Shown here piece after piece: positions 17,851-24,803 of a DNA stretch of 38,784 nt. The stretch covers positions 1-38,784 of the forward strand of contig DATJGF010000011.1 in the NCBI GenBank assembly GCA_035495315.1. Direction: 5' to 3'. This DNA is from DATJGF01 sp035495315. GTDB lineage: Bacteria > Verrucomicrobiota > Verrucomicrobiia > Limisphaerales > UBA8199. Each line of letters opens with the position of its first letter. Within the stretch, counting starts at the first letter, position 1. The notes beneath the pieces were generated by a model. It was not told where the DNA came from. It searched no databases and was given only the letters and a program-made list of their open reading frames with translations. The translations under genes and the position numbers were made by a program.

Positions 17851-19314
17851 ATGATCAATTCGATTTCAGAAACGGCGAGCTCCGTCGCGGATTTGAAAAA
17901 GCCGCGGCGCCAAAAGCCCGCTGCCGATTCGGCACGTGTCGACCGCTTGCCGCCACACTCGCCGGAGGCCGAAAAAGGCATGCTCGGATGCGTGCTCCTT
18001 GCGCCGAATGAGTCGATGCCTGAGTGCATTGAAAAACTCAAAGGCAACCCGGAGGTGCTCTACGACCTCCGCCACCGGACAATTTTCGAGATCGTGTTGC
18101 AGATGTACGATCAGCGGGAAGCGATCGACATCATCACACTTCACCAACGGCTGAAGGACAAGCAGATGCTCGAACAAGTCGGCGGCCTGGCCTACGTCTC
18201 CGCTTTGCCGGACGCCGTTCCCTCAGCCGCCAATCTGAGTTATTACCTCGATATCGTCCTGGAAAAGTTTCTCCTGCGGAGAATGATTCACGTCTGCACC
18301 GACATCGTCGGCCGAGTGTATGATTACCAGGGCGAAGTCGATGCGCTGATGGACGAGGTGGAGCGGGACATCCTCCGGATCAGTGAATCTCGCGTCACCG
18401 AGGCTACCAACAGCATGAAGCAGTTGGTCAATCACGCGATCGCGACGATCGAGGAGTTTCATGCCCGCCAGGGACAACTCAGCGGAATCGCGACCGGTTT
18501 CACTGACTTGGACAAAATGACCAGCGGCTTGCATGCAGGTGAAATGATCGTCATCGCAGCCCGTCCGAGCTTGGGCAAGACCTCGCTGGCAATGAATATC
18601 GCTGAGCATGCAGCGCTGGAGCAAAAGCTGCCCGTCGGCGTCTTCAGCCTGGAAATGACGGCGGATGCCCTGGTGCTGCGCATGTTGTGTTCGCGTGCCC
18701 GAGTGAACCTGCGGAATATCCGCGACGGCTTCCTGGCAGAACAAGACTTTCCCAAGTTGACCACCGCTGCTGGTTTGCTGGCGCGCTCGCCGCTATTCAT
18801 CGACGACACGTCCGGACTATCGATACTGCAATTGCGGGCCAAAGCCCGCCGCCTCCAGCAACAGCATGGCATCAAGCTCTTCGTCATCGATTACCTCCAG
18901 TTGCTGCATTCCAGCTCGCGCCGTGTTGAAAATCGGCAGCAGGAAATCGCCGACATCTCAAGCGGCATCAAGGCGCTCGCCAAGGAACTGAAAGTCCCGA
19001 TCATTGTGTTGAGTCAGCTCAACCGCGATTTTGAGAAGGACAAAAGCCGTAAACCGAACATGGCCGACCTGCGTGAATCTGGAAGCATCGAGCAGGATGC
19101 CGACCTCGTCGGGTTACTCTATCGCTCCGATCCTGAGGACCCAACCAAACGTCGCGACAGTGATGACGACGCCGTCAACGAAGACGTCTTACCAATTAAC
19201 CTCCTGGTCGCTAAACAACGAAATGGCCCTACGGGGGACGTCCATTTAGTCTTCCAACGGTCCTATACGCGCTTTGAAAATGCCGCAAAGATTAGCGATG
19301 CGGATGTGGGGTAG
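17851..19314 (+). CDS. dnaB: Replicative DNA helicase DnaB
   Basis: A 487-residue hexameric 5'-3' helicase that unwinds DNA at the replication fork. After a basic, divergent N-terminal tail the DnaB N-domain starts near residue 30 (LPPHSPEAEKGMLGCVLL). The RecA-like ATPase domain has Walker A in ARPSLGKTSLAMN (near residue 236), EMTADALVLRM, Walker B in LFVIDYLQLL (near 345), LSQLNRDFEKD, and the terminal DLRESGSIEQDADLV and VAKQRNGPTGDVHL blocks. No intein interrupts it. The ATG at 17851 is preferred over a TTG five codons upstream; neither has a clear ribosome binding site. It is divergent from the surface-protein gene across a 293-base gap in which I see no further gene. Confidence 0.96.
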   Translation: MINSISETASSVADLKKPRRQKPAADSARVDRLPPHSPEAEKGMLGCVLLAPNESMPECIEKLKGNPEVLYDLRHRTIFEIVLQMYDQREAIDIITLHQRLKDKQMLEQVGGLAYVSALPDAVPSAANLSYYLDIVLEKFLLRRMIHVCTDIVGRVYDYQGEVDALMDEVERDILRISESRVTEATNSMKQLVNHAIATIEEFHARQGQLSGIATGFTDLDKMTSGLHAGEMIVIAARPSLGKTSLAMNIAEHAALEQKLPVGVFSLEMTADALVLRMLCSRARVNLRNIRDGFLAEQDFPKLTTAAGLLARSPLFIDDTSGLSILQLRAKARRLQQQHGIKLFVIDYLQLLHSSSRRVENRQQEIADISSGIKALAKELKVPIIVLSQLNRDFEKDKSRKPNMADLRESGSIEQDADLVGLLYRSDPEDPTKRRDSDDDAVNEDVLPINLLVAKQRNGPTGDVHLVFQRSYTRFENAAKISDADVG

Positions 19315-19348
19315 CGTGATGCGTGTTGCGGGTTGCGTGATGCGTGAA
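19314..19348. repeat. Heptanucleotide tandem repeat, GCGTGAT type
   Basis: Five 7-base units (GCGTGAT, GCGTGTT, GCGGGTT, GCGTGAT, GCGTGAA), starting on the last base of the dnaB stop codon. Confidence 0.78.
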
Positions 19349-19373
19349 AACGTAAAAGCTAAGACGTTCAGAT

Positions 19374-19422
19374 TCTGGACCTTGGAGTTTGGACCTTGGA
19401 CTTTAGACTTTGGACTTTGGAC
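19374..19422. repeat. Heptanucleotide tandem repeat, TTTGGAC type
   Basis: Seven 7-base units varying around TTTGGAC (TCTGGAC, CTTGGAG, TTTGGAC, CTTGGAC, TTTAGAC, then TTTGGAC twice). It lies between dnaB and the small gene at 19460, and 25 bases after a different period-7 array. Confidence 0.85.
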
Positions 19423-19459
19423 GCATCGAGTGGCATCCTATTTGCTATCAAGGCTTTGG

Positions 19460-19816
19460 ATGATACTGAATGCAGAAGCTTTAGACATAATTGCTTACCT
19501 CAAAACCGCTCCCAGCAAATTTGTCTCATTACCGGAAATCACTCGACGAGCCGGCGGCCGCCGACGGTTTGAAGAATCGCCTGATTGGGCCAAAAACCTT
19601 ATGACATCCCTGGTCGAGGCCGGTTTACTTGAGGTTAACGCGCGTGGCCACTATCGTCACCGGGATGCCTCGGCGCCCGAGAAAAAGCCGCAAACAGCAG
19701 CAATGCCGCCCCTCCAGGTCTCCCGGAAACTGAAAGCAAAGGTCGTTGGCGACGATTATTTTCCATCCACCTATGGCCCTAAAATCGTTGGCGGAGATTA
19801 CTTTCCAGAGAGCTAA
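19460..19816 (+). CDS. Small winged-helix-like protein with repeated DYFP motif
   Basis: A 118-residue basic protein. The first 70 residues read as a small helix-turn-helix/winged-helix unit (LDIIAYLKTAPSKFVSLPEI, then NLMTSLVEAGLLEVN). The tail after a Lys/Pro/Ala linker contains an imperfect duplication, KVVGDDYFP and KIVGGDYFP, and ends PES. The frame is open upstream to 19274, but that part is translated tandem repeat DNA, so the ATG at 19460 is the credible start. Function not recognised. It follows dnaB with only repeats between. DNA binding is inferred from the predicted fold alone. Confidence 0.65.
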   Translation: MILNAEALDIIAYLKTAPSKFVSLPEITRRAGGRRRFEESPDWAKNLMTSLVEAGLLEVNARGHYRHRDASAPEKKPQTAAMPPLQVSRKLKAKVVGDDYFPSTYGPKIVGGDYFPES

Positions 19817-19918
19817 ATTGCTTAAAAACCACTGTGCTCAGAACGCCTGAACAAACCGTCAATGTTCAAAAGTTCAATATGTTCGAAGTTCAATATTCGG
19901 TGCAGTCAGCGATCGCTT

Positions 19919-20248
19919 TCATTCCTCCAGCATGACTACGCCAGGTTGATTATGCACCAGCCAGAAGTCCTTGACTGACCTGGCGATCACGCAGAGTTTT
20001 TCGAAACCGGAAGGCTTAACCATGTAGGCATTGGCCCGCAGGTGATACGCCGCATCAACGTCCACCGGATTGGCCGACGACGTCAAAACAATCGCCACCA
20101 CGGAGTCGAATTCGGGCCGTTGCCGGACCCACTTCAATAGATCCAAACCCATCAGGTGCGGTAATTTCAAATCCAGGAACATCAAGTATGGCACCGGAGG
20201 CTGCGCTCGGCCAGAATCACATCCGGTTTGATAAACTCCACTCTTCAC
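19919..20248 (-). pseudogene. N-terminally truncated response regulator receiver domain
   Basis: Only the second half of a CheY/Rcp1-like receiver remains: YLMFLDLKLPHLMGLDLLKW holds the phosphoacceptor Asp, then IVLTSSANP holds the Thr/Ser and ANAYMVKPSGFEKL the conserved Lys. The acidic pocket strand and first helix are absent. The residues upstream of PPVPYLMF are unrelated to the family, and no such strand is found in the other frames. The break falls near 20195, where the next gene upstream on this strand is the apiosidase-like glycosidase. It is probably a non-functional 3' remnant. Confidence 0.72.
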
Positions 20249-20380
20249 GTCTTCCCGTCCTTGCTGTTGAAACAGCGAAGTCGCTAAGGCGCGAAGAAGG
20301 CTTAACTGTGGATTACCACCCGCGAAATACGGCCAGCGAGGTTTCTGATTCCGCGGTGTTTCATCCGGGTCACGACATTG

Positions 20381-21772
20381 TCAATTCATCGATGCGTTAC
20401 GTCCTTCCAGCACGAGCACCCAATCATTCGCACCCGCCCCATTGTCACCAGGCGTCCGCAATTGGTGCTGTCCTGATGCTAATCGTGCGTCTGCCTCTCC
20501 AGGCAACTTGAAGGCCCCGCCGACTGGATTGAACCAGCGCATCGCCACCGGCCCGGCAAACTGTCTGATATCGATCTTGAACTCCCGCGGTTGTGTGCCC
20601 GTCGAGGGAAAATATGTCATTGAGAGCCGCCGGTCCTCGGTTCGAGCCGTCAATGCCGTCGAGATATCCTTTCCGTAGCCCTCGACCACGATTTCGTGAT
20701 TCTCCTCCGGGATTAATTTGTCCCACGGGATTTGCCGAAATAAGGTCCCCAGGTGAGCCATGTCACGTGAACCCTCCTGTCCCAGCGCTTGTTCCCAGGT
20801 AACTGGCGCGGGAAAGAGACCCGGTCCATCAAAGTGCCAGATCGGATTGTTTCCCAGGAACTGTCCACAACCACCGCCCAGCATCGTCCAATAGGCCTGG
20901 CGCCGGATCTGGTCCGGTTTTGACCCGTGTTCGCCTTCGTAGGTGGATTCAATCAGAACAAATGGGCGGATCGGCTCGCGCGCGTATTCGGCCAAAACCG
21001 GCTGAAACAAATTGGATTGGTAACTATAAACGGTGTTGAGTCTCAGCCATCGCTCGTGGCCGAAAAGTGAGGCGGCGGAGTTTTCGGGCGAGGCATGCAC
21101 AGTCATCAGGTGATTGGTATCTTCCTGCTCCAGCGCGTTGGCCAGTTCGGTCACCGTCCACCGGTCCGCAGGGTCCGGCGTGTAATCCCCGCCCAGCAAC
21201 CAGACAATGTTCGGCAAGTCCCGAAACCGCCGACCGACAAACTGTCCGTAGGCGCGCAGCTTTTCCTTGCCTCCTGCCTTCATCTCGCGGAAAAAACCCT
21301 CGTCTCCGCCGCCATACCCCAAGTAAGCCGGAGCGACCCAGACCACAATCCCGTGGTCGTTGGCCTTCTGAATCACCTGATGTGCGTAATCGAAGTAATC
21401 GGGGTTGGGCTTGGAAAAATCGCCTGGCGGATCAAACGGGGCAAGCCCGGCGCGCGTTTTCGGAGGATGCGTACAAAATTTGTGCTCGATAAGGTTAACA
21501 ATAATTGCATTGAACCCGCGACGCTGCCGATCCTGCAGGTACCGATCTACGCCCGCCGGCTCGGGCTGCACAATCAGCGACCAAGGTGTATCCCCGACGA
21601 CGATGAAAGGCCGATTCTGTTGATCGACCAGGAAACGGTGATTTGCACTTGTTTGCAGGGGGAACTCTGCGGAAGAGGCGACTTGCGTCAGAAAGCCGGC
21701 GGCCAGTGCGGAAACCAAAAGGAGGGTGGAGGGCAACCGCCAGGCGGCTGACAATTGGGCGATGAGGCGCAT
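20381..21772 (-). CDS. Secreted apiosidase-like (DUF4038) glycoside hydrolase
   Basis: A 463-residue exported protein with a signal peptide (MRLIAQLSAAWRLPSTLLLV, Ala-rich cleavage near 33-37). The barrel domain has the DUF4038 signatures FLVDQQNRPFIVVGDTPWSL, RGFNAIIVNLIEH, PNPDYFDYAHQVIQKANDHG, WLLGGDYTP, PFVLIESTYEGEHG and RRQAYWTMLGGGCGQFLGNN. The C-terminal part (from about residue 370) fits the small beta domain annotated as a putative collagen-binding domain in the same family. Related enzymes (GH140-like) cut apiosyl linkages in pectin; the actual substrate is not readable here. The frame continues upstream to 21898, but that segment is a DUF1614 remnant, so I start at 21772. It is flanked by broken genes, suggesting insertion. 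Confidence 0.87.
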   Translation of the reverse strand: MRLIAQLSAAWRLPSTLLLVSALAAGFLTQVASSAEFPLQTSANHRFLVDQQNRPFIVVGDTPWSLIVQPEPAGVDRYLQDRQRRGFNAIIVNLIEHKFCTHPPKTRAGLAPFDPPGDFSKPNPDYFDYAHQVIQKANDHGIVVWVAPAYLGYGGGDEGFFREMKAGGKEKLRAYGQFVGRRFRDLPNIVWLLGGDYTPDPADRWTVTELANALEQEDTNHLMTVHASPENSAASLFGHERWLRLNTVYSYQSNLFQPVLAEYAREPIRPFVLIESTYEGEHGSKPDQIRRQAYWTMLGGGCGQFLGNNPIWHFDGPGLFPAPVTWEQALGQEGSRDMAHLGTLFRQIPWDKLIPEENHEIVVEGYGKDISTALTARTEDRRLSMTYFPSTGTQPREFKIDIRQFAGPVAMRWFNPVGGAFKLPGEADARLASGQHQLRTPGDNGAGANDWVLVLEGRNASMN

Positions 21773-21898
21773 GAACGGCAGCGTGTTTTGGCAATCGAAA
21801 AGATACTGTAAAATCGCGATCTGAATCAGGCCCAGTGGCAGGGGAAAGAGGAATCCCAATGCCAAGAAAGAGATCACTGTTATTAATGTGTGGAGCAT
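21773..21898 (-). pseudogene. 5' fragment of a DUF1614 gene, in frame with the glycosidase
   Basis: The 42 codons before the glycosidase start encode a hydrophobic stretch (FLALGFLFPLPLGLIQIAIL) matching the first 36 residues of the intact DUF1614 protein at 23196-23894 at about 22 positions, including the shared LGLIQI and ILQY elements. The DNA is visibly similar too. The similarity stops just before the glycosidase signal peptide. It is a remnant of a second DUF1614 copy; translation as an N-terminal extension cannot be excluded. Confidence 0.72.
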
Positions 21899-22071
21899 GA
21901 GTTATCGTTGTCCTCAACCAGCAAAAAGATCGACCATAATATGGGGTGAATAACCCAGGTATTCGACCCGTCGCCTTCCGTATTTCATCGTGTTGCTAAT
22001 CCCCCCACAACTACCGTAAGCTCTCATCATTAACCCGGACCTGACAATTGGGGTTACTGTGGGGGTGGGAA

Positions 22072-22452
22072 ATGGCTCTTAAGATCCTTTTTGCGGACGA
22101 CGACCCGCTAATGCTCCAGCTTTACCGGCCTCACATCCAATCCGCAGGCTACGAGTGGTTTGGCGCCTCCAACGGTCGCGAAGCAATCGCAGCGACTGAA
22201 CGTGAAAAACCAAACCTCGCAATCATCGATATACTGATGCCTGAACTGGATGGCTTGGAGGTCCTTCTTGAATTGAAGAAATCACCAGCTGCCAAAATCA
22301 TCCCGGTGATTCTGATTACTGCTGAATCAGGCTATTACCTCTATCGCTCTAACTTCGCGAACGCAGGCGCGGCGCATTTCCTTCTTAAACCCTTTGGTCC
22401 AAAGCAATTGCTCGACGCCATTCGCTTTCACCTTAACGTGGCTCAGATCTAA
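22072..22452 (+). CDS. Single-domain response regulator (CheY-like)
   Basis: A 126-residue stand-alone receiver domain with no output domain. The acidic pocket is ADDD (residues 8-11), the phosphoacceptor is Asp53 in IIDILMPELDG, the conserved Thr is T83 in LITAES and the Lys is K106 in LLKPFG. All catalytic residues are present, so it should be phosphorylated by a histidine kinase and act by protein-protein contact. No kinase gene is nearby. The ATG at 22072 has GGTGGGA just upstream and gives the expected MALKILFADDD start; an extension to 22048 would add non-family residues. Confidence 0.93.
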   Translation: MALKILFADDDPLMLQLYRPHIQSAGYEWFGASNGREAIAATEREKPNLAIIDILMPELDGLEVLLELKKSPAAKIIPVILITAESGYYLYRSNFANAGAAHFLLKPFGPKQLLDAIRFHLNVAQI

Positions 22453-22499
22453 ACTTTTCGACCACGTGCGCCCAGAGTGTTCCGGCTCCCTGCCATCAT

Positions 22500-22548
22500 T
22501 TCGCCCTTTGCCCTCTGCCCTGTGCCATTTGCCATCTGCCATCCCGCC
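22500..22548. repeat. Heptanucleotide tandem repeat, TTTGCCA/TCTGCCC type
   Basis: Seven 7-base units (TTCGCCC, TTTGCCC, TCTGCCC, TGTGCCA, TTTGCCA, TCTGCCA, TCCCGCC), downstream of the response regulator gene. A shorter relative (CATTTGC twice, CATCTGT) is at 24674-24694. Confidence 0.82.
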
Positions 22549-22620
22549 TACCCATTCGTCATTGGCTCCTCACAGGTGTTGAACGGTGTAGTAGTGAAGA
22601 ACGGTTAGGGCATGTCCCCT

Positions 22621-22866
22621 TTAGCTGCGTTTCTGCAGCTTGTGTCCATACTTTCGGGAGAAACGGAAACAGGCGTCAAATTCGGTCCTGCCTTCGTCGT
22701 TTTCCCACACCTCATGAAAACGGGCTTCGCGCGGCAGGCTGCGCAACGGCCGCCGCTTGTGAATGTTGCCTTCGGCGTCACAGTCCAGTTCCAGCAATCG
22801 AGGTTTTTGGTTGCGATCCCAACGATTGGAAAGGATGACGAGTATCTTCCGGTTTTTCTGTTTCAA
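22621..22866 (-). CDS. Small basic hypothetical protein
   Basis: An 81-residue ORF with a TTG start that directly follows an in-frame stop (two codons upstream). The composition looks protein-like: a possible strand KILVILSN, then charged residues, and a C-terminal block DACFRFSRKYGHKLQKRS. No other start is available and no clear ribosome binding site was seen, so it could be a truncated or spurious ORF. Not recognised. It lies between the response regulator and a repeat cluster. Confidence 0.4.
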   Translation of the reverse strand: MKQKNRKILVILSNRWDRNQKPRLLELDCDAEGNIHKRRPLRSLPREARFHEVWENDEGRTEFDACFRFSRKYGHKLQKRS

Positions 22867-22955
22867 AACTCAAACAGGATTTTGAAACGACACTGCTCAG
22901 TCAATAATTTTGTAGAACTCATCTCCTAAATACCACCTAAATACCCGAGATATCA

Positions 22956-22977
22956 GGTAGGGACGGCTCGCCGAGCC
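22956..22977. repeat. GGCTCGCCGAGCC palindrome, second genomic site
   Basis: The 22 bases match the arm of the inverted repeat at 1790-1811 read on the other strand. The GGCTCGCCGAGCC core (22965-22977) is a perfect hairpin-capable palindrome. Confidence 0.7.
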
Positions 22978-23007
22978 ATCCGTTTAGCGCGCCCTCTGCC
23001 TCGTAGC

Positions 23008-23047
23008 GCAGAGTAGAACTCTGCTGTACCGCAGAGTTCTACTCTGC
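23008..23047. repeat. Perfect double-hairpin inverted repeat
   Basis: GCAGAGTAGAACTCTGC (23008-23024) and its exact reverse complement (23031-23047) are separated by TGTACC. Each 17-base arm can also fold alone (7-bp stem, 3-base loop). The right arm is followed by TTTT. It sits between the small ORF and the end of the DUF1614 gene and may be a terminator or a repetitive palindromic element. Confidence 0.75.
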
Positions 23048-23153
23048 TTTTGCTCGCAAAAACTAAATGCTATTTGATTGAAAGCTGTTCGATGCCGTCT
23101 CTGCGCTACGCCTAACAAGTCGACGAGCGGTTTTCCAGTGAAAAGGCGGCTAC

Positions 23154-23174
23154 GGCTCGCTCGGCGAGCGAGCC
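23154..23174. repeat. GGCTCGCTCGGCGAGCGAGCC palindrome element
   Basis: A 21-base near-perfect palindrome with a single central base, related in composition to the GGCTCGCCGAGCC family. It lies 21 bases past the stop of the DUF1614 gene (minus strand 3' side) and may act as part of its terminator. Confidence 0.6.
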
Positions 23175-23195
23175 CCACCTTATGGCTGTAGTCTT

Positions 23196-23894
23196 TCAAG
23201 CGCGCCCGCGTCGCCCGGGGCTTAGGATGCTGGTCAGCAGCACGGCGACGACGCCCGTTAGGAAGATGCCGTCAAATTTGCCAGCTCCGCCGATTGAGGC
23301 GACGGGTGCCCCGAGATCTTGAACCTTGCTGAGATTCAGCAGGTCGGCGCCAATCAATGTTCCCATGCTGCCGGCGATGTAGGCCAAAGGCGCAGGATTC
23401 CAGCGCCGCAGACCCAGCGCCACAATAGCGGTGACTACCGGCGGGATAAATATCGGAACCGCGATACCAACCCCAGGAACAGGCCGTGCCATCGAATGAA
23501 CTACCACCGCAACCAGGGCCACGGCAAGGAGGCTGTGCCCAAGGAGCCGGTGCTTGAATGTCAGATAAACCGAAAGGATAAACGGAATCACCGCGCCACC
23601 CACGTTGACCGCTAAAACGGTCCCGGGAGAACCGCCCACCGGAACGACATACTGCATGCCGTAAAAATCCACCACCTGGCCCATGCGGACAGGTTCGCCC
23701 GGCAAATGAGCGATGGGGATGTTGACGTAGCTGCCAAGCAGGGAAAACAAGAGCAAAGCCAGCATGTATCGGCGGCTCACTCCCATGCTCTCGAAAACAT
23801 ATTGTAAAATCCCGATCTGGATTAAGCCCAGCAGCAGAGCGAAGAGGAACCACAACGCCACGAAAAAGATCAGCGCTATTGGAGTGAAGAACAT
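23196..23894 (-). CDS. DUF1614 family integral membrane protein
   Basis: A 232-residue polytopic membrane protein with about six or seven helices. The DUF1614 pattern is visible: an N-terminal helix FALLLGLIQIGILQYVFESM, then LLGSYVNIPIAHLP, GSPGTVLAVNVGGAVIPFIL, PVPGVGIAVPIFIPPVV, PLAYIAGSMGTLIGADLLNL and SIGGAGKFDGIFLTGVVAVL. The conserved GADLLNL and GGAGxFDGIF blocks support an intact protein. Function is unknown; acidic and polar residues inside late helices hint at transport or proteolysis (inference). A partial second copy of its first 36 codons lies at 21773-21898. Upstream are two copies of GCAGCGTTGTTA (24009-24020 and 24027-24038). Confidence 0.88.
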   Translation of the reverse strand: MFFTPIALIFFVALWFLFALLLGLIQIGILQYVFESMGVSRRYMLALLLFSLLGSYVNIPIAHLPGEPVRMGQVVDFYGMQYVVPVGGSPGTVLAVNVGGAVIPFILSVYLTFKHRLLGHSLLAVALVAVVVHSMARPVPGVGIAVPIFIPPVVTAIVALGLRRWNPAPLAYIAGSMGTLIGADLLNLSKVQDLGAPVASIGGAGKFDGIFLTGVVAVLLTSILSPGRRGRA

Positions 23895-24112
23895 GTGTCA
23901 ACGCCTATTGGAGCGACCCGGTGATTGTCTTGTCGAGGAGAAACTTATTGGTCAATTCAGGGTTCTCAAGTTACAAGGAGCGGCCGGGCTTAGAGGGAGC
24001 TTTAATGGGCAGCGTTGTTATGGGGTGCAGCGTTGTTAGGGGTGATTTGGGTTGGATATATATTGATTGACATTGCAAATAGCAATGGAAGAGAGAAACG
24101 GCAAAACAAATT

Positions 24113-24646
24113 ATAGCAAAATACAAACGTTTCGAGGAGCTACCTGTCTGGCAGGAAGCGGCGAATTTGTACAATGCAGTACTGGACCTTTTCGAACAAA
24201 CTAATGTGCCGCTTTCGGCAGGTTTTCGAAACCAACTAGACAGAGCAGCGCTTTCAGTGTCGAACAACATCGCTGAAGGGTTTGAGCGCACAACAACCAA
24301 TGAGCTGCTTTCATTCATTGGCATTGGACGGGGATCTGCTGGAGAAGTGCGCTCGATGATCGCAGTCGTTCGAAAACGCGCCAAATTGAAACAATTTCAA
24401 AATTCACTCGATAGTATTCGATCTTTGGCTGAATCATGTGCCAGGCAGTTAAATGGATGGTCCACGTCTGTGCAACGGCTGATGTTTGATGGACGCCGTC
24501 AAATGCCGGAGGATATGCGGGCGGCAAATGAGGCAGCCGAGAAAGGCCGCGAATTTCGCCTGGCATTTCTGCGTGGGCTGAAGCCAGGACACCCACTTTA
24601 CAATTCATTGGAGGCACGCCAGGCGCGAGGTGAGAAGCTCGATTGA
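24113..24646 (+). CDS. Four-helix bundle protein (S23/IVP-like) with no canonical start
   Basis: A helical protein of about 178 residues from the 23S rRNA intervening-sequence/S23 family, typified by RFEELPVWQEA, GFRNQLDRAALSVSNNIAEG and FIGIGRGSAGEV, with a charged C-terminal extension ending GEKLD. The frame is open from 24083, but no ATG, GTG or TTG occurs before the TTG at 24167, which would cut off the conserved first helix. The family start MAKYKRFEEL aligns to ATA at 24113 (preceded by ATT), so either a rare start is used or the start codon has mutated. The family is often mobile-like and of unclear role. Confidence 0.7.
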   Translation: MAKYKRFEELPVWQEAANLYNAVLDLFEQTNVPLSAGFRNQLDRAALSVSNNIAEGFERTTTNELLSFIGIGRGSAGEVRSMIAVVRKRAKLKQFQNSLDSIRSLAESCARQLNGWSTSVQRLMFDGRRQMPEDMRAANEAAEKGREFRLAFLRGLKPGHPLYNSLEARQARGEKLD

Positions 24647-24673
24647 TCTCGTCTTACGCGGCTTGGCTATGTC

Positions 24674-24694
24674 CATTTGCCATTTGCCATCTGT
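24674..24694. repeat. Short heptanucleotide repeat, CATTTGC type
   Basis: Three 7-base units (CATTTGC twice, then CATCTGT) between the S23 gene and the sigma factor gene, similar to the array at 22500-22548. Confidence 0.6.
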
Positions 24695-24803
24695 GATCGC
24701 GGCGACCGGTGAGTCCAATACAACCCCGTGCGTCTTGATGCTGCTGACACCCTCAATTCAAAACCTATTGTCTTCACCGAAAGCTGGTCTAATTTTGTCG
24801 GTC

